Shown: one piece after another, positions 8,819 through 19,156 of the stretch
Layout of the letters: each line of letters opens with the position of its first letter
How positions within the stretch are numbered: position 1 is the first letter of the stretch
Source of the DNA: Chthoniobacterales bacterium
GTDB lineage: Bacteria > Verrucomicrobiota > Verrucomicrobiia > Chthoniobacterales > JACTMZ01
NCBI GenBank assembly: GCA_014879535.1
Contig: JACSRX010000026.1
Span: 18,257 to 82,256, forward strand
DNA length: 64,000 nt
Direction: 5' to 3'
Notes under the pieces: generated by a model
The model's database searches: none
The model's input: the letters and a program-made list of their open reading frames with translations, nothing else
Told to the model about the DNA's origin: nothing
Translations under genes and position numbers: made by a program

Positions 8819-10177
8819 TCAGGGGAATGGCAGATTGCTGCCTGTTACCGAAGCCACGCGGATCTCGCATCGCAGCAAGGGCGTGCCTTCGGGAGTGGAG
8901 ATGTCGCAATAAAAAACCACTCCCTCGCCGGGGTTGGTATTGATGAGCGTGTGCGCCGGTATCCTCAGGATGGGCGCATCGAAGCCCTGCATCCCGGGTT
9001 GCACATAGGGTTGGGGAACGTCGGGGTGCTCATACTCGATAGTCCACTCGTAGCGCAGACCGCTGGTGTCGCCGGTTGGGGGATTGATCGTCCGGGAAAG
9101 GTCGAAAACGAGGCGGCGGTTGGCCGCTACGGAGCTCAGGGGATAAACCACCAAGGTCGGTGACGAGGCCTCCTCTTGCAGAAACAGGGCGGTCAGATTG
9201 CCATTGTCAACCCGGCGGTAGGCCACCACGACAGGCAGGCCTTCCGGTTCGATGTTCCTGCGCAGGTGATAGAAGCGAGCCGGGGCCGTCGTGGTATCGA
9301 CAGCCTCAAAGAGGCTGGTGGAGTAGCGAGTCTGCACGGTGTCGTCGAAGTCCATGTTGCTCCACCCGCCCGAGGTCAAATCCCCACTCCATTGCGGCCG
9401 GAAGTCGGCGTCCGTGATCTGCCATGCGAGCGTGGAGTCGTCTCCTGTGCGGGTGAAGACCAGCCCGGGCGTGGTTCCCGCGGCATAGCGTAGATCGGTC
9501 AGGCGGAACCCGCCCGGGGCAAAGGTGAAGACGCGCACTTCATCCAGCACGCCGTCGAAATATTCCGCGTTGAGGGCGGGAGGCGCGGCCGCCAGCGCGA
9601 AGAGGCCGGAAGGCGCATGGGGGGCCGACAGGCTGGTTCCGGCGGCGATGCCATTGACATAGAAGGTGGTCGTTCCGGAATCGCGCACGATGGCCAGATG
9701 CGTCCATGTGTTGGGCGGTGCCGGGGCGGAACCGACAAACGACACGCCACCGAACAGGGCTTGGAATGTGCCGTCCACCTGCATGAGGCCCCACCCGTTG
9801 CTGGCGCTGTCCCCATTGTAGGCCAGGCAGCGGCTGCCCGAGGTGGATCGTGTTTTCACCCACAATTCGATCCCGAAATTGTCCGTCACGTTCGTGACCG
9901 CGTTGATGCTGGCGGATTGGCCGCCGGTGAAATCCAGCGCGGTGTGGCTGAGGAAGAGGGGGCCGGGAGCCGCGTCCGCCGTGTAGGTCGGAGCGCCCGA
10001 GGTCACCATCACGCTGGGGGAATGGTCATCGAGGGTGGAGGTCGCGACGCCGCCCTCCACCGGCGCGGCGGAGTCCATGTCGCCCAAACGATACGAGCAG
10101 ACCGGCGCGATGCCCGCCCGGCTCACGACCCCGCTGCAAAACAAGACCAACAGCGTGATCTGTGCGGATGATATCAT
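8819..10177 (-). CDS. Exported LamG/concanavalin-like domain protein
   Basis: Signal peptide MISSAQITLLVLFCSGVVSRA; CSYRLGDMDSAA...FGIELWVKTRS...WTHLAIVRDSGTTTFYVNGIAAG...LDEVRVF. Confidence 0.8.
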   Translation of the reverse strand: MISSAQITLLVLFCSGVVSRAGIAPVCSYRLGDMDSAAPVEGGVATSTLDDHSPSVMVTSGAPTYTADAAPGPLFLSHTALDFTGGQSASINAVTNVTDNFGIELWVKTRSTSGSRCLAYNGDSASNGWGLMQVDGTFQALFGGVSFVGSAPAPPNTWTHLAIVRDSGTTTFYVNGIAAGTSLSAPHAPSGLFALAAAPPALNAEYFDGVLDEVRVFTFAPGGFRLTDLRYAAGTTPGLVFTRTGDDSTLAWQITDADFRPQWSGDLTSGGWSNMDFDDTVQTRYSTSLFEAVDTTTAPARFYHLRRNIEPEGLPVVVAYRRVDNGNLTALFLQEEASSPTLVVYPLSSVAANRRLVFDLSRTINPPTGDTSGLRYEWTIEYEHPDVPQPYVQPGMQGFDAPILRIPAHTLINTNPGEGVVFYCDISTPEGTPLLRCEIRVASVTGSNLPFP

Positions 10178-10178
10178 T

Positions 10179-11138
10179 TCAGCAATGACCGGATGGGCTC
10201 CGCGATTCCTGCCTGCGGCGCCGGCGGAGGGCGGCGAGTCCCAAGGCGACAGCACCCGCGGCGAGCAGGGAAACGGTGCCCGGCTCCGGGATCACCGCGA
10301 CGATGTCCTGCTCGTAGGTCGAGATGCGGGCGTAGTAGTTGGCGTCGCCGCCGCCGGGGCCCGAGACCTTGTCATCCCCGTAGATGGAGAATCCGCCGTT
10401 TTGCACGGCGGTGGCCACGCCGATGAGGAACCAGACATCGTCGATCTTCTGGAACAGCGCGGACCCCGAATCGTAGAGCGTGGCAGCCCCTTCGGCGTCA
10501 CCCAGCCCGTCGGGATTGAATGTCACCCCATCGGCCCCGGCGATGGTGCGCAGCGCCTCCATGGAATAGCTCAGATAGTTGACGGTGAGGGCGTCGAGGG
10601 GGGCGTTGAGCCCCCAGCGGAGGTCGGAGGTGGAGGCATTGCCCCAGGTGACATTCGTGGATTCCAAGGGGGTGGCGGGATCGCGCCCGACGCCCCAACC
10701 GATCATGGTCGCCTCGCCGCCGAAGACTTCGTTGGTGCTGGTGAGGAGGCTGACCGCAGGAACGCCGACCGGCTCAATGGTGAGGCGGAACACGGCGAGG
10801 TCCGCGCCGCCGGCGACCTGGATGCCGAGATCGCGGGTGCCGGCCTTGAAGGTCGGGTCGATCTCGAAGGTGTTGGTGCCGTCGAATGTCACATGGGAGA
10901 ACGAGTTCGTGCCCATCGTCACATGGTCGGCCGTGAGCAGGTAGCCGTTGCCGAGGTAGATGGCGGAGCCGGAGAGTGAGGTGTTGCCGGCGTTGATGAC
11001 CTTGGCCACGGAATCCCACGGGGCGCCGGTGCCGGGATCGTCAAGGTTTGCGCTGTTGTCCAGGTTCCAGAAGACGATCGCCCGCGCGGGAAGCAATCCG
11101 GCAAGGACAAGGCAGGCCGAGATGGTGAAAAGTTTCAT
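10179..11138 (-). CDS. Trypsin-like protein with PEP-CTERM sorting signal
   Basis: Signal peptide; LLTADHVT (His), ADLAVFRL (Asp), YDSGSALF (Ser-like motif); C-terminal VIPEPGTVSLLAAGAVALGLAALRRRRR. Confidence 0.85.
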   Translation of the reverse strand: MKLFTISACLVLAGLLPARAIVFWNLDNSANLDDPGTGAPWDSVAKVINAGNTSLSGSAIYLGNGYLLTADHVTMGTNSFSHVTFDGTNTFEIDPTFKAGTRDLGIQVAGGADLAVFRLTIEPVGVPAVSLLTSTNEVFGGEATMIGWGVGRDPATPLESTNVTWGNASTSDLRWGLNAPLDALTVNYLSYSMEALRTIAGADGVTFNPDGLGDAEGAATLYDSGSALFQKIDDVWFLIGVATAVQNGGFSIYGDDKVSGPGGGDANYYARISTYEQDIVAVIPEPGTVSLLAAGAVALGLAALRRRRRQESRSPSGHC

Positions 11139-11260
11139 GCCGGGGCGACGAGGGACGTTTAGCCTGCGCCCTTGACTTCGTCAACTTGGGGTGCGGTGAG
11201 GATGGCAATGCGGCTTCCGCAGGAGCGGTTTCCCGATATCATTGCCAGCTCTCCAAGCCC

Positions 11261-12487
11261 ATGAATTGTTCAGGTGCCCTCTTTTCCGCCTTGTCCGGCA
11301 TGCAGCGCGGGCGCCTGAGGCTGGTGTTGCCGGACGGGTCGGAGAAAATCTTCGGCGGTCTGGGGGAGGAGCCTGCGGCGGAAATCCGGGTGACCGATGC
11401 GGAGTTTTTCCGGCGCTGCGTGCTGTTCGGCCCGGTGGGGTTCGGTGAGGCCTACATGGACGGACTCTGGACGACGCCGGATCTGGTCGGCGTGATTTCA
11501 TGGTTCATCCGCAACGCGGACGACTCGACGGTTCTTGAGGGATCAGGGCGCACCGACCTGCGTATCGGCCTTTTCAACCTTGTGCATCATTTGGCCCACC
11601 GGCTGCGCCCGAACAGCCTGCGGACGAGCCGGCGGAACATCGCGGAGCACTACGACCTGAGCAACGATTTCTTCAAGCTGTGGCTCGATCCGACCATGAC
11701 CTATTCGTGCGCCTATTGGGACAAGCCGGGGGTGACGCTCGAGGAGGCGCAGACCCGGAAATACGACGTGCTGTGCCGCAAGCTGCGGCTGCAGCCGTCC
11801 GACAGCGTGCTCGAAATCGGGAGCGGCTGGGGCGGATTCGCCATGCACGCCGCGAAAAATTTCGGGTGCCGTGTCACGACGGTGACCATCTCGCGGGCGC
11901 AATACGAGGAGGCCGGGGCGAGGATCGTGGCGGCGGGGTTGGGGGACCGGATCGACCTGCGGTTGACGGACTACCGGGAGTTGCGTGGGTGCTTCGACAA
12001 GATTGCATCCATCGAAATGCTCGAGGCGGTGGGGGACAGGTATCTCGAGCCGTATTTCGCGCAGTGCCACCGGCTGCTCGACCGTCGCGGGTTGCTGGGG
12101 CTGCAATACATCACGTGCCCGGACGCGCAGTTCGACGTGCTGCGGCGCGGGGTGGATTTCATCCAGCGCCATGTTTTTCCGGGATCGCTGCTGCTGAGCG
12201 TCGGGCGGGTGAACCGGGCGATCAACCGCACCGGGGATTTGTTCCTCCATGATCTGGACGACATGGGGCCCTACTACGCGAAGACGCTGCACGAGTGGCG
12301 GGCCAATTTCTGGAGGACGATCGACGCGGTGCGGGCGCAGGGGTTCGACGACACATTCGTCCGCAAGTGGGACTATTATCTTGCGTATTGCGAGGCGGCT
12401 TTCGCCACGCGCCACATCAGCGTGCTGCAGGCGGTTTACACCCGGGCGAACAACGACACGCTCAACCGGGCCACCGGACTGCCATGA
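11261..12487 (+). CDS. Cyclopropane-fatty-acyl-phospholipid synthase family methyltransferase
   Basis: [26 protein letters not shown]...[16 protein letters not shown]...[17 protein letters not shown]. Confidence 0.92.
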   Translation: MNCSGALFSALSGMQRGRLRLVLPDGSEKIFGGLGEEPAAEIRVTDAEFFRRCVLFGPVGFGEAYMDGLWTTPDLVGVISWFIRNADDSTVLEGSGRTDLRIGLFNLVHHLAHRLRPNSLRTSRRNIAEHYDLSNDFFKLWLDPTMTYSCAYWDKPGVTLEEAQTRKYDVLCRKLRLQPSDSVLEIGSGWGGFAMHAAKNFGCRVTTVTISRAQYEEAGARIVAAGLGDRIDLRLTDYRELRGCFDKIASIEMLEAVGDRYLEPYFAQCHRLLDRRGLLGLQYITCPDAQFDVLRRGVDFIQRHVFPGSLLLSVGRVNRAINRTGDLFLHDLDDMGPYYAKTLHEWRANFWRTIDAVRAQGFDDTFVRKWDYYLAYCEAAFATRHISVLQAVYTRANNDTLNRATGLP

Positions 12488-13287
12488 TGCCGGACTGGAG
12501 CGCTTTCTGGCCGCTGATGGGTGTGGCCACGGCGATTCCCGTGGTCATGATGGCCGGCGTCTGGGTGCTGGCGAGGGTGCTGGACAATGCCGGGGTGGTG
12601 GATGTTTTCTGGTCCTACGGCTTCATCCCCGTGGTGTTGGTGTGCGCGGCGGCGGGCGGGGGCGATGCGGGGCGCAATGTGATGCTGGCCTTCATGGTGT
12701 CGGCATGGGCGGCGCGCCTGGGAACGTATTTGCTGGTCCGCGTGGCGCGGCACCATCCGGAGGAGGACGGCCGCTATGCGGCCTTGAGAACACAGTTTCC
12801 TCGGCGGACATGGCTGATGTTCTTCGGGTTTTTCGAAGCGCAGGCGGTGCTCATCGCCCTGCTGAGCGTCCCATTCGTCCTCGTTTTCGTGAACCCATCC
12901 GGCTCTGTGGGGATCTTCGAGTGGACCGGGGCCGCACTGTGGGTGGCCGCCATGTCGGGAGAGGCTGTGGCGGACGCCCAGTTGAGCCGCTTCCGGTCGG
13001 CAGCGGCCAACCGCGGGAAAACCTGCCGTTCCGGGCTGTGGAAGTTCTCCCGGCATCCGAACTACTTCTGCGAGTGGCTGGTATGGGTTGCGTATTTTGT
13101 CTTCGCGCTGGGCTCGCCCGGGGGGTGGATTGCGGTTTATGCTCCGGCGTTGATGTATCTGTTTTTGACGAGGGTGACGGGGATCAAGGCGACCGAGGAG
13201 CATGCCGTGCGCAGCCGCGGCGAGGATTACCGGGCCTACCAGCGGACCACCAACGCGTTCTTCCCCTGGTTCCCGCGGCGCCCATGA
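12484..13287 (+). CDS. DUF1295 family membrane protein (steroid 5-alpha-reductase-like)
   Basis: [10 protein letters not shown]...[18 protein letters not shown]...[18 protein letters not shown]. Confidence 0.9.
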   Translation: MMPDWSAFWPLMGVATAIPVVMMAGVWVLARVLDNAGVVDVFWSYGFIPVVLVCAAAGGGDAGRNVMLAFMVSAWAARLGTYLLVRVARHHPEEDGRYAALRTQFPRRTWLMFFGFFEAQAVLIALLSVPFVLVFVNPSGSVGIFEWTGAALWVAAMSGEAVADAQLSRFRSAAANRGKTCRSGLWKFSRHPNYFCEWLVWVAYFVFALGSPGGWIAVYAPALMYLFLTRVTGIKATEEHAVRSRGEDYRAYQRTTNAFFPWFPRRP

Positions 13288-14315
13288 GTTTCCTCGACCG
13301 CCTGCTGGAAAGGAACCTTCTCCCCGATGTGCTGATCCGGGCGGGAATCCGCCAGCTTCTGGCCCGAAAGCTCAAGGCGGAGAACCGCGGAGGGGTGGAG
13401 GCGCAGCAGCAGGCGCTGATGGATTTCATCCGCGGCTTGAAGACGATGCCGGTTGCGGTGAAGACCCGCGAGGCCAATGAGCAGCACTACGAGGTGCCGA
13501 CGGAATTCTTCCGCCTGGTTCTGGGGCCCCGGATGAAATACAGCGGCGGCCTGTGGCCGAAGCGCCATACCACGCTGGCGGAATCAGAGGAGGCGATGCT
13601 GGAACTGAGTTGCAGCCGCGCACAGTTGGCCGACGGCCAGCGTGTGCTGGAGCTGGGATGCGGGTGGGGTTCGTTGACCTTGTGGATGGCGGAAAAATAC
13701 CCCGCGTCGCGGATTCTCGGCGTGTCCAACTCGCGCACGCAGCGGGAATACATCATGGGGGAAGCGGCTCGGCACGGCTTGGGCAACGTGGAGATCCTCA
13801 CGGCCGACGTGGCGGAGCTGGAACTTCCTGCGGAGGAATTCGACAGGGTGGTGTCCGTCGAGATGTTCGAGCACATGAAGAATTACGAGGTCCTGTTGAG
13901 GAGGGTGGCTTCGTGGATGAAGCCGGGGGCGCTGCTCTTCGTGCACATCTTCACCCACCGGACGCTGGCCTATCATTTCGAGGGCACCGATCCGAGCGAC
14001 TGGATCACGCGGTATTTTTTCGAGGGGGGCACGATGCCGTCGGACGATTTGCTGGTCTATTTCCAGGACGACCTGGGGTTGCGCGACCACTGGTGCGTGA
14101 ACGGGACGCACTACGCCCGCACAGCGGAGGCGTGGCTGGCCAACATGGACCGCCATGCGGCCGAGATCGGGCCGATCCTGGCGCGGACCTACGGGGCCGA
14201 AAGCGGGACCAAGTGGCGGGTTTACTGGCGCGTGTTTTTCATGGCGTGCGCGGGGCTTTGGGGTTACCGCTACGGCGAGGAATGGATCGTCTCGCATTAT
14301 CTTTTCGCCAAGTGA
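13284..14315 (+). CDS. Second CFA-synthase-like SAM-dependent methyltransferase
   Basis: [26 protein letters not shown]...[16 protein letters not shown]...[17 protein letters not shown]. Confidence 0.88.
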   Translation: MSFLDRLLERNLLPDVLIRAGIRQLLARKLKAENRGGVEAQQQALMDFIRGLKTMPVAVKTREANEQHYEVPTEFFRLVLGPRMKYSGGLWPKRHTTLAESEEAMLELSCSRAQLADGQRVLELGCGWGSLTLWMAEKYPASRILGVSNSRTQREYIMGEAARHGLGNVEILTADVAELELPAEEFDRVVSVEMFEHMKNYEVLLRRVASWMKPGALLFVHIFTHRTLAYHFEGTDPSDWITRYFFEGGTMPSDDLLVYFQDDLGLRDHWCVNGTHYARTAEAWLANMDRHAAEIGPILARTYGAESGTKWRVYWRVFFMACAGLWGYRYGEEWIVSHYLFAK

Positions 14316-15055
14316 GGGCGGTCGTTCCGGCAGTGGTGTGGCTCGCGGCGTGCCCCGTCACCTTGGCGGTGGGGGATCTGATCTCCCAGGGGGATGCCTA
14401 TGACCGGCAATTCAGGACGGCCGAGGCCTTGGAGGTCTATCTGCGAGCGGAGGGAGAGCGGCCGGACGATGCGGTGCTGCTGAGGAAGATCAGCAAGCAA
14501 TACGTGGAAATGGTGATCGACGCGCCGGCGAAGCCGGAAAAGGCGCGCCTGGCACGGAAGGGCTACGATTATGCGCTGCGGGCGAAGGCCCTGGCGCCCG
14601 ACGATGCCGAAACCCGGCTGACCGTGGCTGTCGCGGCGGGGCGGCTGGCGTTTTACAAAGGGCCCCGGGAGCGCATCGAGTTGTCCCGGGTCATCCGCGA
14701 GGAATCTGCAGCCGCCATGAAGATCGACCCCGGGTATGCGCTGGCCTGGCATGTCCAAGGGCGGTGGCACTACGAGATTGCAAGCCTCAACCCCCTGCTG
14801 AAGGTCGTCGCCGAGACCGTCTATGGGAAAATGCCGCCCGCAACCCTTGCCTCAGCGGTCGAGCATTTGGAGCGGGCGGCAGAGCTTGATCCGGGCAACG
14901 CGCTTTTCCATGCCGAGCTGGGGCGGGCGCTGCTTGCGTCCGGACGCCGCGCCGAGGCGCGGCGCGAGCTGGAGAAATCGCTTACGCTGCCCCGTCGCGT
15001 GCGCGATGATGCCGCAGCCCAGGAAAGGGCGAAACAGGCACTGGGCACTTTTTGA
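14282..15055 (+). CDS. TPR-like exported protein
   Basis: [83 protein letters not shown] repeats. Confidence 0.75.
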   Translation: MDRLALSFRQVRAVVPAVVWLAACPVTLAVGDLISQGDAYDRQFRTAEALEVYLRAEGERPDDAVLLRKISKQYVEMVIDAPAKPEKARLARKGYDYALRAKALAPDDAETRLTVAVAAGRLAFYKGPRERIELSRVIREESAAAMKIDPGYALAWHVQGRWHYEIASLNPLLKVVAETVYGKMPPATLASAVEHLERAAELDPGNALFHAELGRALLASGRRAEARRELEKSLTLPRRVRDDAAAQERAKQALGTF

Positions 15056-15059
15056 TTTT

Positions 15060-16175
15060 ATGGACAACGGCAAAATCCTGATTTTCACCACCGGATTCGG
15101 GGACGGTCACAATTCGGCCGCGCGGAACGTGCGCGATGCGTTTGCGGAGATCGGGGGTTTCGATCCGGAGGTGCATGACACCTATGCCGAGATCAGCCCG
15201 CGGGCGGCGAAGCTCCTGCAGTTCGGCTACAACTTCTCGATCCAGCGGTTGCCGATTTCGTGGAAGGCGATTTTCTGGCTTTACGACAGCACGCCGTTGT
15301 TCGAGTGGTCGATGCCCACGCTGGCGAAGCTGGAGGCGGCGCTGAAGAGCCTGCTCAACGTGAAGAAGCCCGCTGCGGTGGTGACGACGTATCCGGTTTA
15401 CAGCTACCTGCTGCGCCAGTTGATGGACCGGGGCGACGTGGCCCGCTGCCCGCATTTCATGGTGGTGACCGATTCGATCGTGATCAACCGCGTGTGGAAC
15501 CGCGCTCCGGCGGACTGGGTTCTCGTGGCGAACGAACCGACCGCCAAGGCCATGGAAAAAGGGGGCACGGATCCGGCCAAGATCAAGGTGCTCGGGTTTC
15601 CGGTGAGTCCGCGCTTCGAGGACTTGGCGAAGGTGCCGCTGCCCGCAGGACCGCCGTGGAAGCTGCTTTACCTGCCGTCGGCCAGCCGCCGCACGGTGGA
15701 GCGCGTGGTGCGAGGGGTGACGGCGCTGCCCGGGGTCGAGCTGACCGTGGTCACGGGACGGCACAAGCACCTGCACGCATTTTTGAAGAGCCTCGATATG
15801 CCGATGGATTCGTTCAAGTTGCTCGGCTGGACGGATCGCATGCCGGAGTTGCTCGCGGAGAGCCACCTTTTCATCGGCAAGGCGGGCGGGGCCATCGTGC
15901 AGGAGACCCTGGCCATCGCCCGGCCGATGATCATCAGCCACGTGGTGGCGGGGCAGGAGGAGGGGAATGTGACCCTTCTTGCGGACTTGGGGGCCGGGGC
16001 ACTGGCGACCACGCCGGATGCCATCGTGGCCACGGTGAAACGGGCGATGCTCGACCAAGGCGGGGCGGAGTGGACGCGCTGGCGGGAGAACCTGCTGCGC
16101 GTGAGCCATCCGGCGGCGGCGCGCCAGACCGCGGAATTTGTCGCGGGGCGCCTCGCGGATCAGAAGGACGAGTAG
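15060..16175 (+). CDS. MGDG-synthase/processive diacylglycerol glycosyltransferase-like protein
   Basis: ILIFTTGFGDGHNSAARNVRDAF N-terminal motif; LTVVTGRHKHL; FIGKAGGAIVQETLA donor-binding region. Confidence 0.85.
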   Translation: MDNGKILIFTTGFGDGHNSAARNVRDAFAEIGGFDPEVHDTYAEISPRAAKLLQFGYNFSIQRLPISWKAIFWLYDSTPLFEWSMPTLAKLEAALKSLLNVKKPAAVVTTYPVYSYLLRQLMDRGDVARCPHFMVVTDSIVINRVWNRAPADWVLVANEPTAKAMEKGGTDPAKIKVLGFPVSPRFEDLAKVPLPAGPPWKLLYLPSASRRTVERVVRGVTALPGVELTVVTGRHKHLHAFLKSLDMPMDSFKLLGWTDRMPELLAESHLFIGKAGGAIVQETLAIARPMIISHVVAGQEEGNVTLLADLGAGALATTPDAIVATVKRAMLDQGGAEWTRWRENLLRVSHPAAARQTAEFVAGRLADQKDE

Positions 16176-16212
16176 GCGGTCTGATGGGCCGGCATTATGG
16201 AGAGCCGGAAAT

Positions 16213-18927
16213 CTACGGCAGGGTCACTTCCACGATGATGAAAGCTGCAGGCATCGCCGTGGTTTCCTCGACCACCACGCGTTCCCATATGGCGTTGATA
16301 GGCGTCACCACGGGAAGGGCGGTCAACAATCCGAATGATCCCGGGGTGAGCGTGCCGGACCGTTTGGGTGTGTAGATGAGGCCGCTGTTCCTCCTGCGGA
16401 TGAATTCGACGCGGATCAGCGTTGCCTCTCCTGCATCGCTCAGGCTGACGTTCGGAAGGCCGGAAGTTCCCGTGCCCGCAACAAGTTTGGAGGAATCAGG
16501 ACCGGCGAGGTTCATGTTGAAGGCATACTTGACGAGGTTTTCCACCCCATCATGGAACGGTGTGGCATCTGGCTCGGCATCCGCCCCGGCAAGCCCCGCT
16601 CCGCTGGCTGTCACGTCAAAGAGCGCCTTTGATGTGAGCCCGTTGCCTGTGACATCAAACGTGAAGGGGTTTTCATCGGAATCGTCATTCGCGATGCCGA
16701 TCGTCGCGATCCATGTTCCGACACCCGGAGGAGCGAACCTGACGGTGAAGCTTTGCGCGCCCTGTGGGGGCACGAGTGGGGAGGGCGGTTGTGCGGTGAC
16801 GGTGAAGGCGGTGAATCCAGGGCCGCTGATCGTCACATGATCGGGTGCGGTGCTTGTGAGTGTGAGTCCGGCGGAGCCGGTGTTGGAAATTTCAAAAGTG
16901 TGGACAATCGATCCCCCTTCAATGGAGGCCGAACCAAAATCAGTGCCATCCGCCGCATTGGGGGTGATGTCGCCGCTGGTGATGCCGAGGCCCTTCCCGC
17001 TGACGGCAATTTCCGGGGTCGGGGTTTCCACCACCAATTCCAAGCTTCCTTGCTGAAAGTAGGCGAACTTCCCGTTGCCCAGGTTGTGTGCATTCTCGGG
17101 GCCCCAGTTCTCGGAGATCTGCAGTGAAAAATCGGTGCCCGTGCCGTCGATGAGTTTGTAGGTGCCCACCGCTGTGCTGCTGTCCAGACCGAGGATGTCA
17201 TCTATGCCGAAGTTCCCACCCAGAGCTACCGTGCCGGTCACCGTCAATGTCTTTGCAGGGTCGAACACAAGCTGCGCCCCGGCTTCCAAGATGAGGTTTC
17301 CCTCCACCGTGCCGCCGCCGCTGACGGTGGAGCCGGAGGGGAGTGTCAGATCCCCCACGAATGAAGCGCCCTCGGCGATGTTCATTTCCCCCTGGATGAC
17401 GCCATCCCCCCCGATGGAGGAGCCCGCTGCAACGAAGATTCCTCCGGATGCCGCGAGTGTTCCATGGACTTCGACCACGTTGCCCGCATTTCCGGCTGCG
17501 CCCACGTAAACCCCGTTTGCGGTCAGGCTTCCATTGATGATGAGCCGGTTGTCATCCGAGCCGGCAAGTTTGCCGACATAGACGGATTTGCCCGGTGCCG
17601 TCACCGCGCCCGTGTCCCCACTGCCGAGGGTGACTTGGTTGGTGTCCGTGGTTTTCCCGATGATCCAGTCTTCCTGCGAGATGAAGCTGATGCCGTCGAT
17701 GGTCTTGCTGGTGTTGCCGGCATCGAGGGTGGAGAAGCTGCTCACGCTGCCGGTGTAGACCTTGCCCCGGTAGGTATTCTTGCGGTATGCCCCGACGGCG
17801 AAGTTGTCGCCATCAAGGCCCACGGAATAGCCGAAATAGTCGTTCACGGCGCCATCGGAGGCTGAAAGTTTGATTTCGGCGGGTGAGGCCGTGTTGGCAT
17901 TGAGGAACAGGTAGGCGGAGCCGGAGTCGGTTGCCTTGTCATCTCCCCGATAAGCCCCGATCAGGGCGGTGCTTCCCGACAGACTCACGGCAATGCCGAA
18001 GTTGTCATTCACGGCGGCGTCGGAAGCGGTGAGCTTGTATTGGGTGGGGGTGGCGGAGGTCGCATTGACGAACACATAGGCGGAGCCGGAAAAGCTGCCT
18101 TTGTCATCGTCATTGTGGGCCCCGATGAGGGCCGTGCTCCCGTCCAGGCTCACGGCTCCGCCGAACCAATCCCCTGCCGTGCCGTCGGAGGCAGTGAGCT
18201 TGTATTGGGTTGGGGTGGCGGAAGTCGCATTGACGAATACATAGGCGGAGCCCGAGGCGTTCCCCTTGTCGTCGTCATGATAGGCGCCGACGAGGGCGGT
18301 GCTTCCCGACAGACTCACGGCAATGCCGAAGTAATCGAGCGTTGCGCCGTCGGAGGCCGTGAGTTTGCGCTGGGTGGGGCTGCCCGAGGTTGCGTTGGAA
18401 AACACGTAAGCGGAGCCCGAATCCGTCCCCTTGTCGTCATCCTGCGGAGCCCCGACGAGGGCGGTGCTTCCGGAGAGACCCACGGCATGACCGAAGAAAT
18501 CATCCGTTGCTCCGTCGGAGGCGGTGAGTTCGTATTGCGTGGGGCTTCCGGAAGCCGCGTTGACGAACACATACGCGGATCCGGAATTGCTCATGATGCC
18601 GTCGCCGAAAACGGCCCCGGCGAGGGCGGTGTTTCCCGACATGCTCACGGCTCCGCCGAACAGATCGCTCGCGGCACCGTCGGAGGCCGTGAGTTTGTAT
18701 TGGGTGGGGCTGCCCGAGATCGCGTTGGCAAATGCGTAGACGGATCCGGAATTGTTTCCTTTGTCGTCATCGCGGGCCGCCCCGACGAGAACGGTGCTTC
18801 CAGCCACGCTCACCGACTCTCCAAACTCATCATTCGCAGCGCCGTCGGAGGCGGTCAGGGCTCCGGCAAGGGCGGCGTGGGCGGAGAGCATGATCGAGAA
18901 AAGGATGGATATGAGGATGTGCTTCAT
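16213..18927 (-). CDS. FG-GAP (integrin-like) beta-propeller surface protein with choice-of-anchor-D-like C-terminus
   Basis: Signal peptide MKHILISILFSIMLSAHAALA; seven tandem ~55-aa KLTASDGAxxDxFGxAVSLSGSTALVGAxxDDDKGxxSGSAYVF repeats; later NTGSAGLTLTS...FTVRFAPPGVGTW. Confidence 0.85.
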   Translation of the reverse strand: MKHILISILFSIMLSAHAALAGALTASDGAANDEFGESVSVAGSTVLVGAARDDDKGNNSGSVYAFANAISGSPTQYKLTASDGAASDLFGGAVSMSGNTALAGAVFGDGIMSNSGSAYVFVNAASGSPTQYELTASDGATDDFFGHAVGLSGSTALVGAPQDDDKGTDSGSAYVFSNATSGSPTQRKLTASDGATLDYFGIAVSLSGSTALVGAYHDDDKGNASGSAYVFVNATSATPTQYKLTASDGTAGDWFGGAVSLDGSTALIGAHNDDDKGSFSGSAYVFVNATSATPTQYKLTASDAAVNDNFGIAVSLSGSTALIGAYRGDDKATDSGSAYLFLNANTASPAEIKLSASDGAVNDYFGYSVGLDGDNFAVGAYRKNTYRGKVYTGSVSSFSTLDAGNTSKTIDGISFISQEDWIIGKTTDTNQVTLGSGDTGAVTAPGKSVYVGKLAGSDDNRLIINGSLTANGVYVGAAGNAGNVVEVHGTLAASGGIFVAAGSSIGGDGVIQGEMNIAEGASFVGDLTLPSGSTVSGGGTVEGNLILEAGAQLVFDPAKTLTVTGTVALGGNFGIDDILGLDSSTAVGTYKLIDGTGTDFSLQISENWGPENAHNLGNGKFAYFQQGSLELVVETPTPEIAVSGKGLGITSGDITPNAADGTDFGSASIEGGSIVHTFEISNTGSAGLTLTSTAPDHVTISGPGFTAFTVTAQPPSPLVPPQGAQSFTVRFAPPGVGTWIATIGIANDDSDENPFTFDVTGNGLTSKALFDVTASGAGLAGADAEPDATPFHDGVENLVKYAFNMNLAGPDSSKLVAGTGTSGLPNVSLSDAGEATLIRVEFIRRRNSGLIYTPKRSGTLTPGSFGLLTALPVVTPINAIWERVVVEETTAMPAAFIIVEVTLP

Positions 18928-19156
18928 GGGTGGTGGTTGTATTTGGGTGAACTCCAGCCGGCATGAAGGGTGGTGTGTGTGTGGGGGGGGCTCGCCGCTT
19001 GGCGGAACCTTCACGCACTGTTCGTCTAAGCGGATCAGAAACGCGGGTCGATATAAAAGTCGGACAGGACGGAGTGTTCCGGAGGACTTCCAAAAGAAAT
19101 CCGTCCACGCTGCGGTCCGGGCGCAGCGGACGATTCGAGTCGGCGGAGATTCGGGC

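Noticed and set aside
17700-18870. Periodic ~165-bp repeats resembling an array
   Set aside because: Not CRISPR: period and content are explained by coding FG-GAP repeats.
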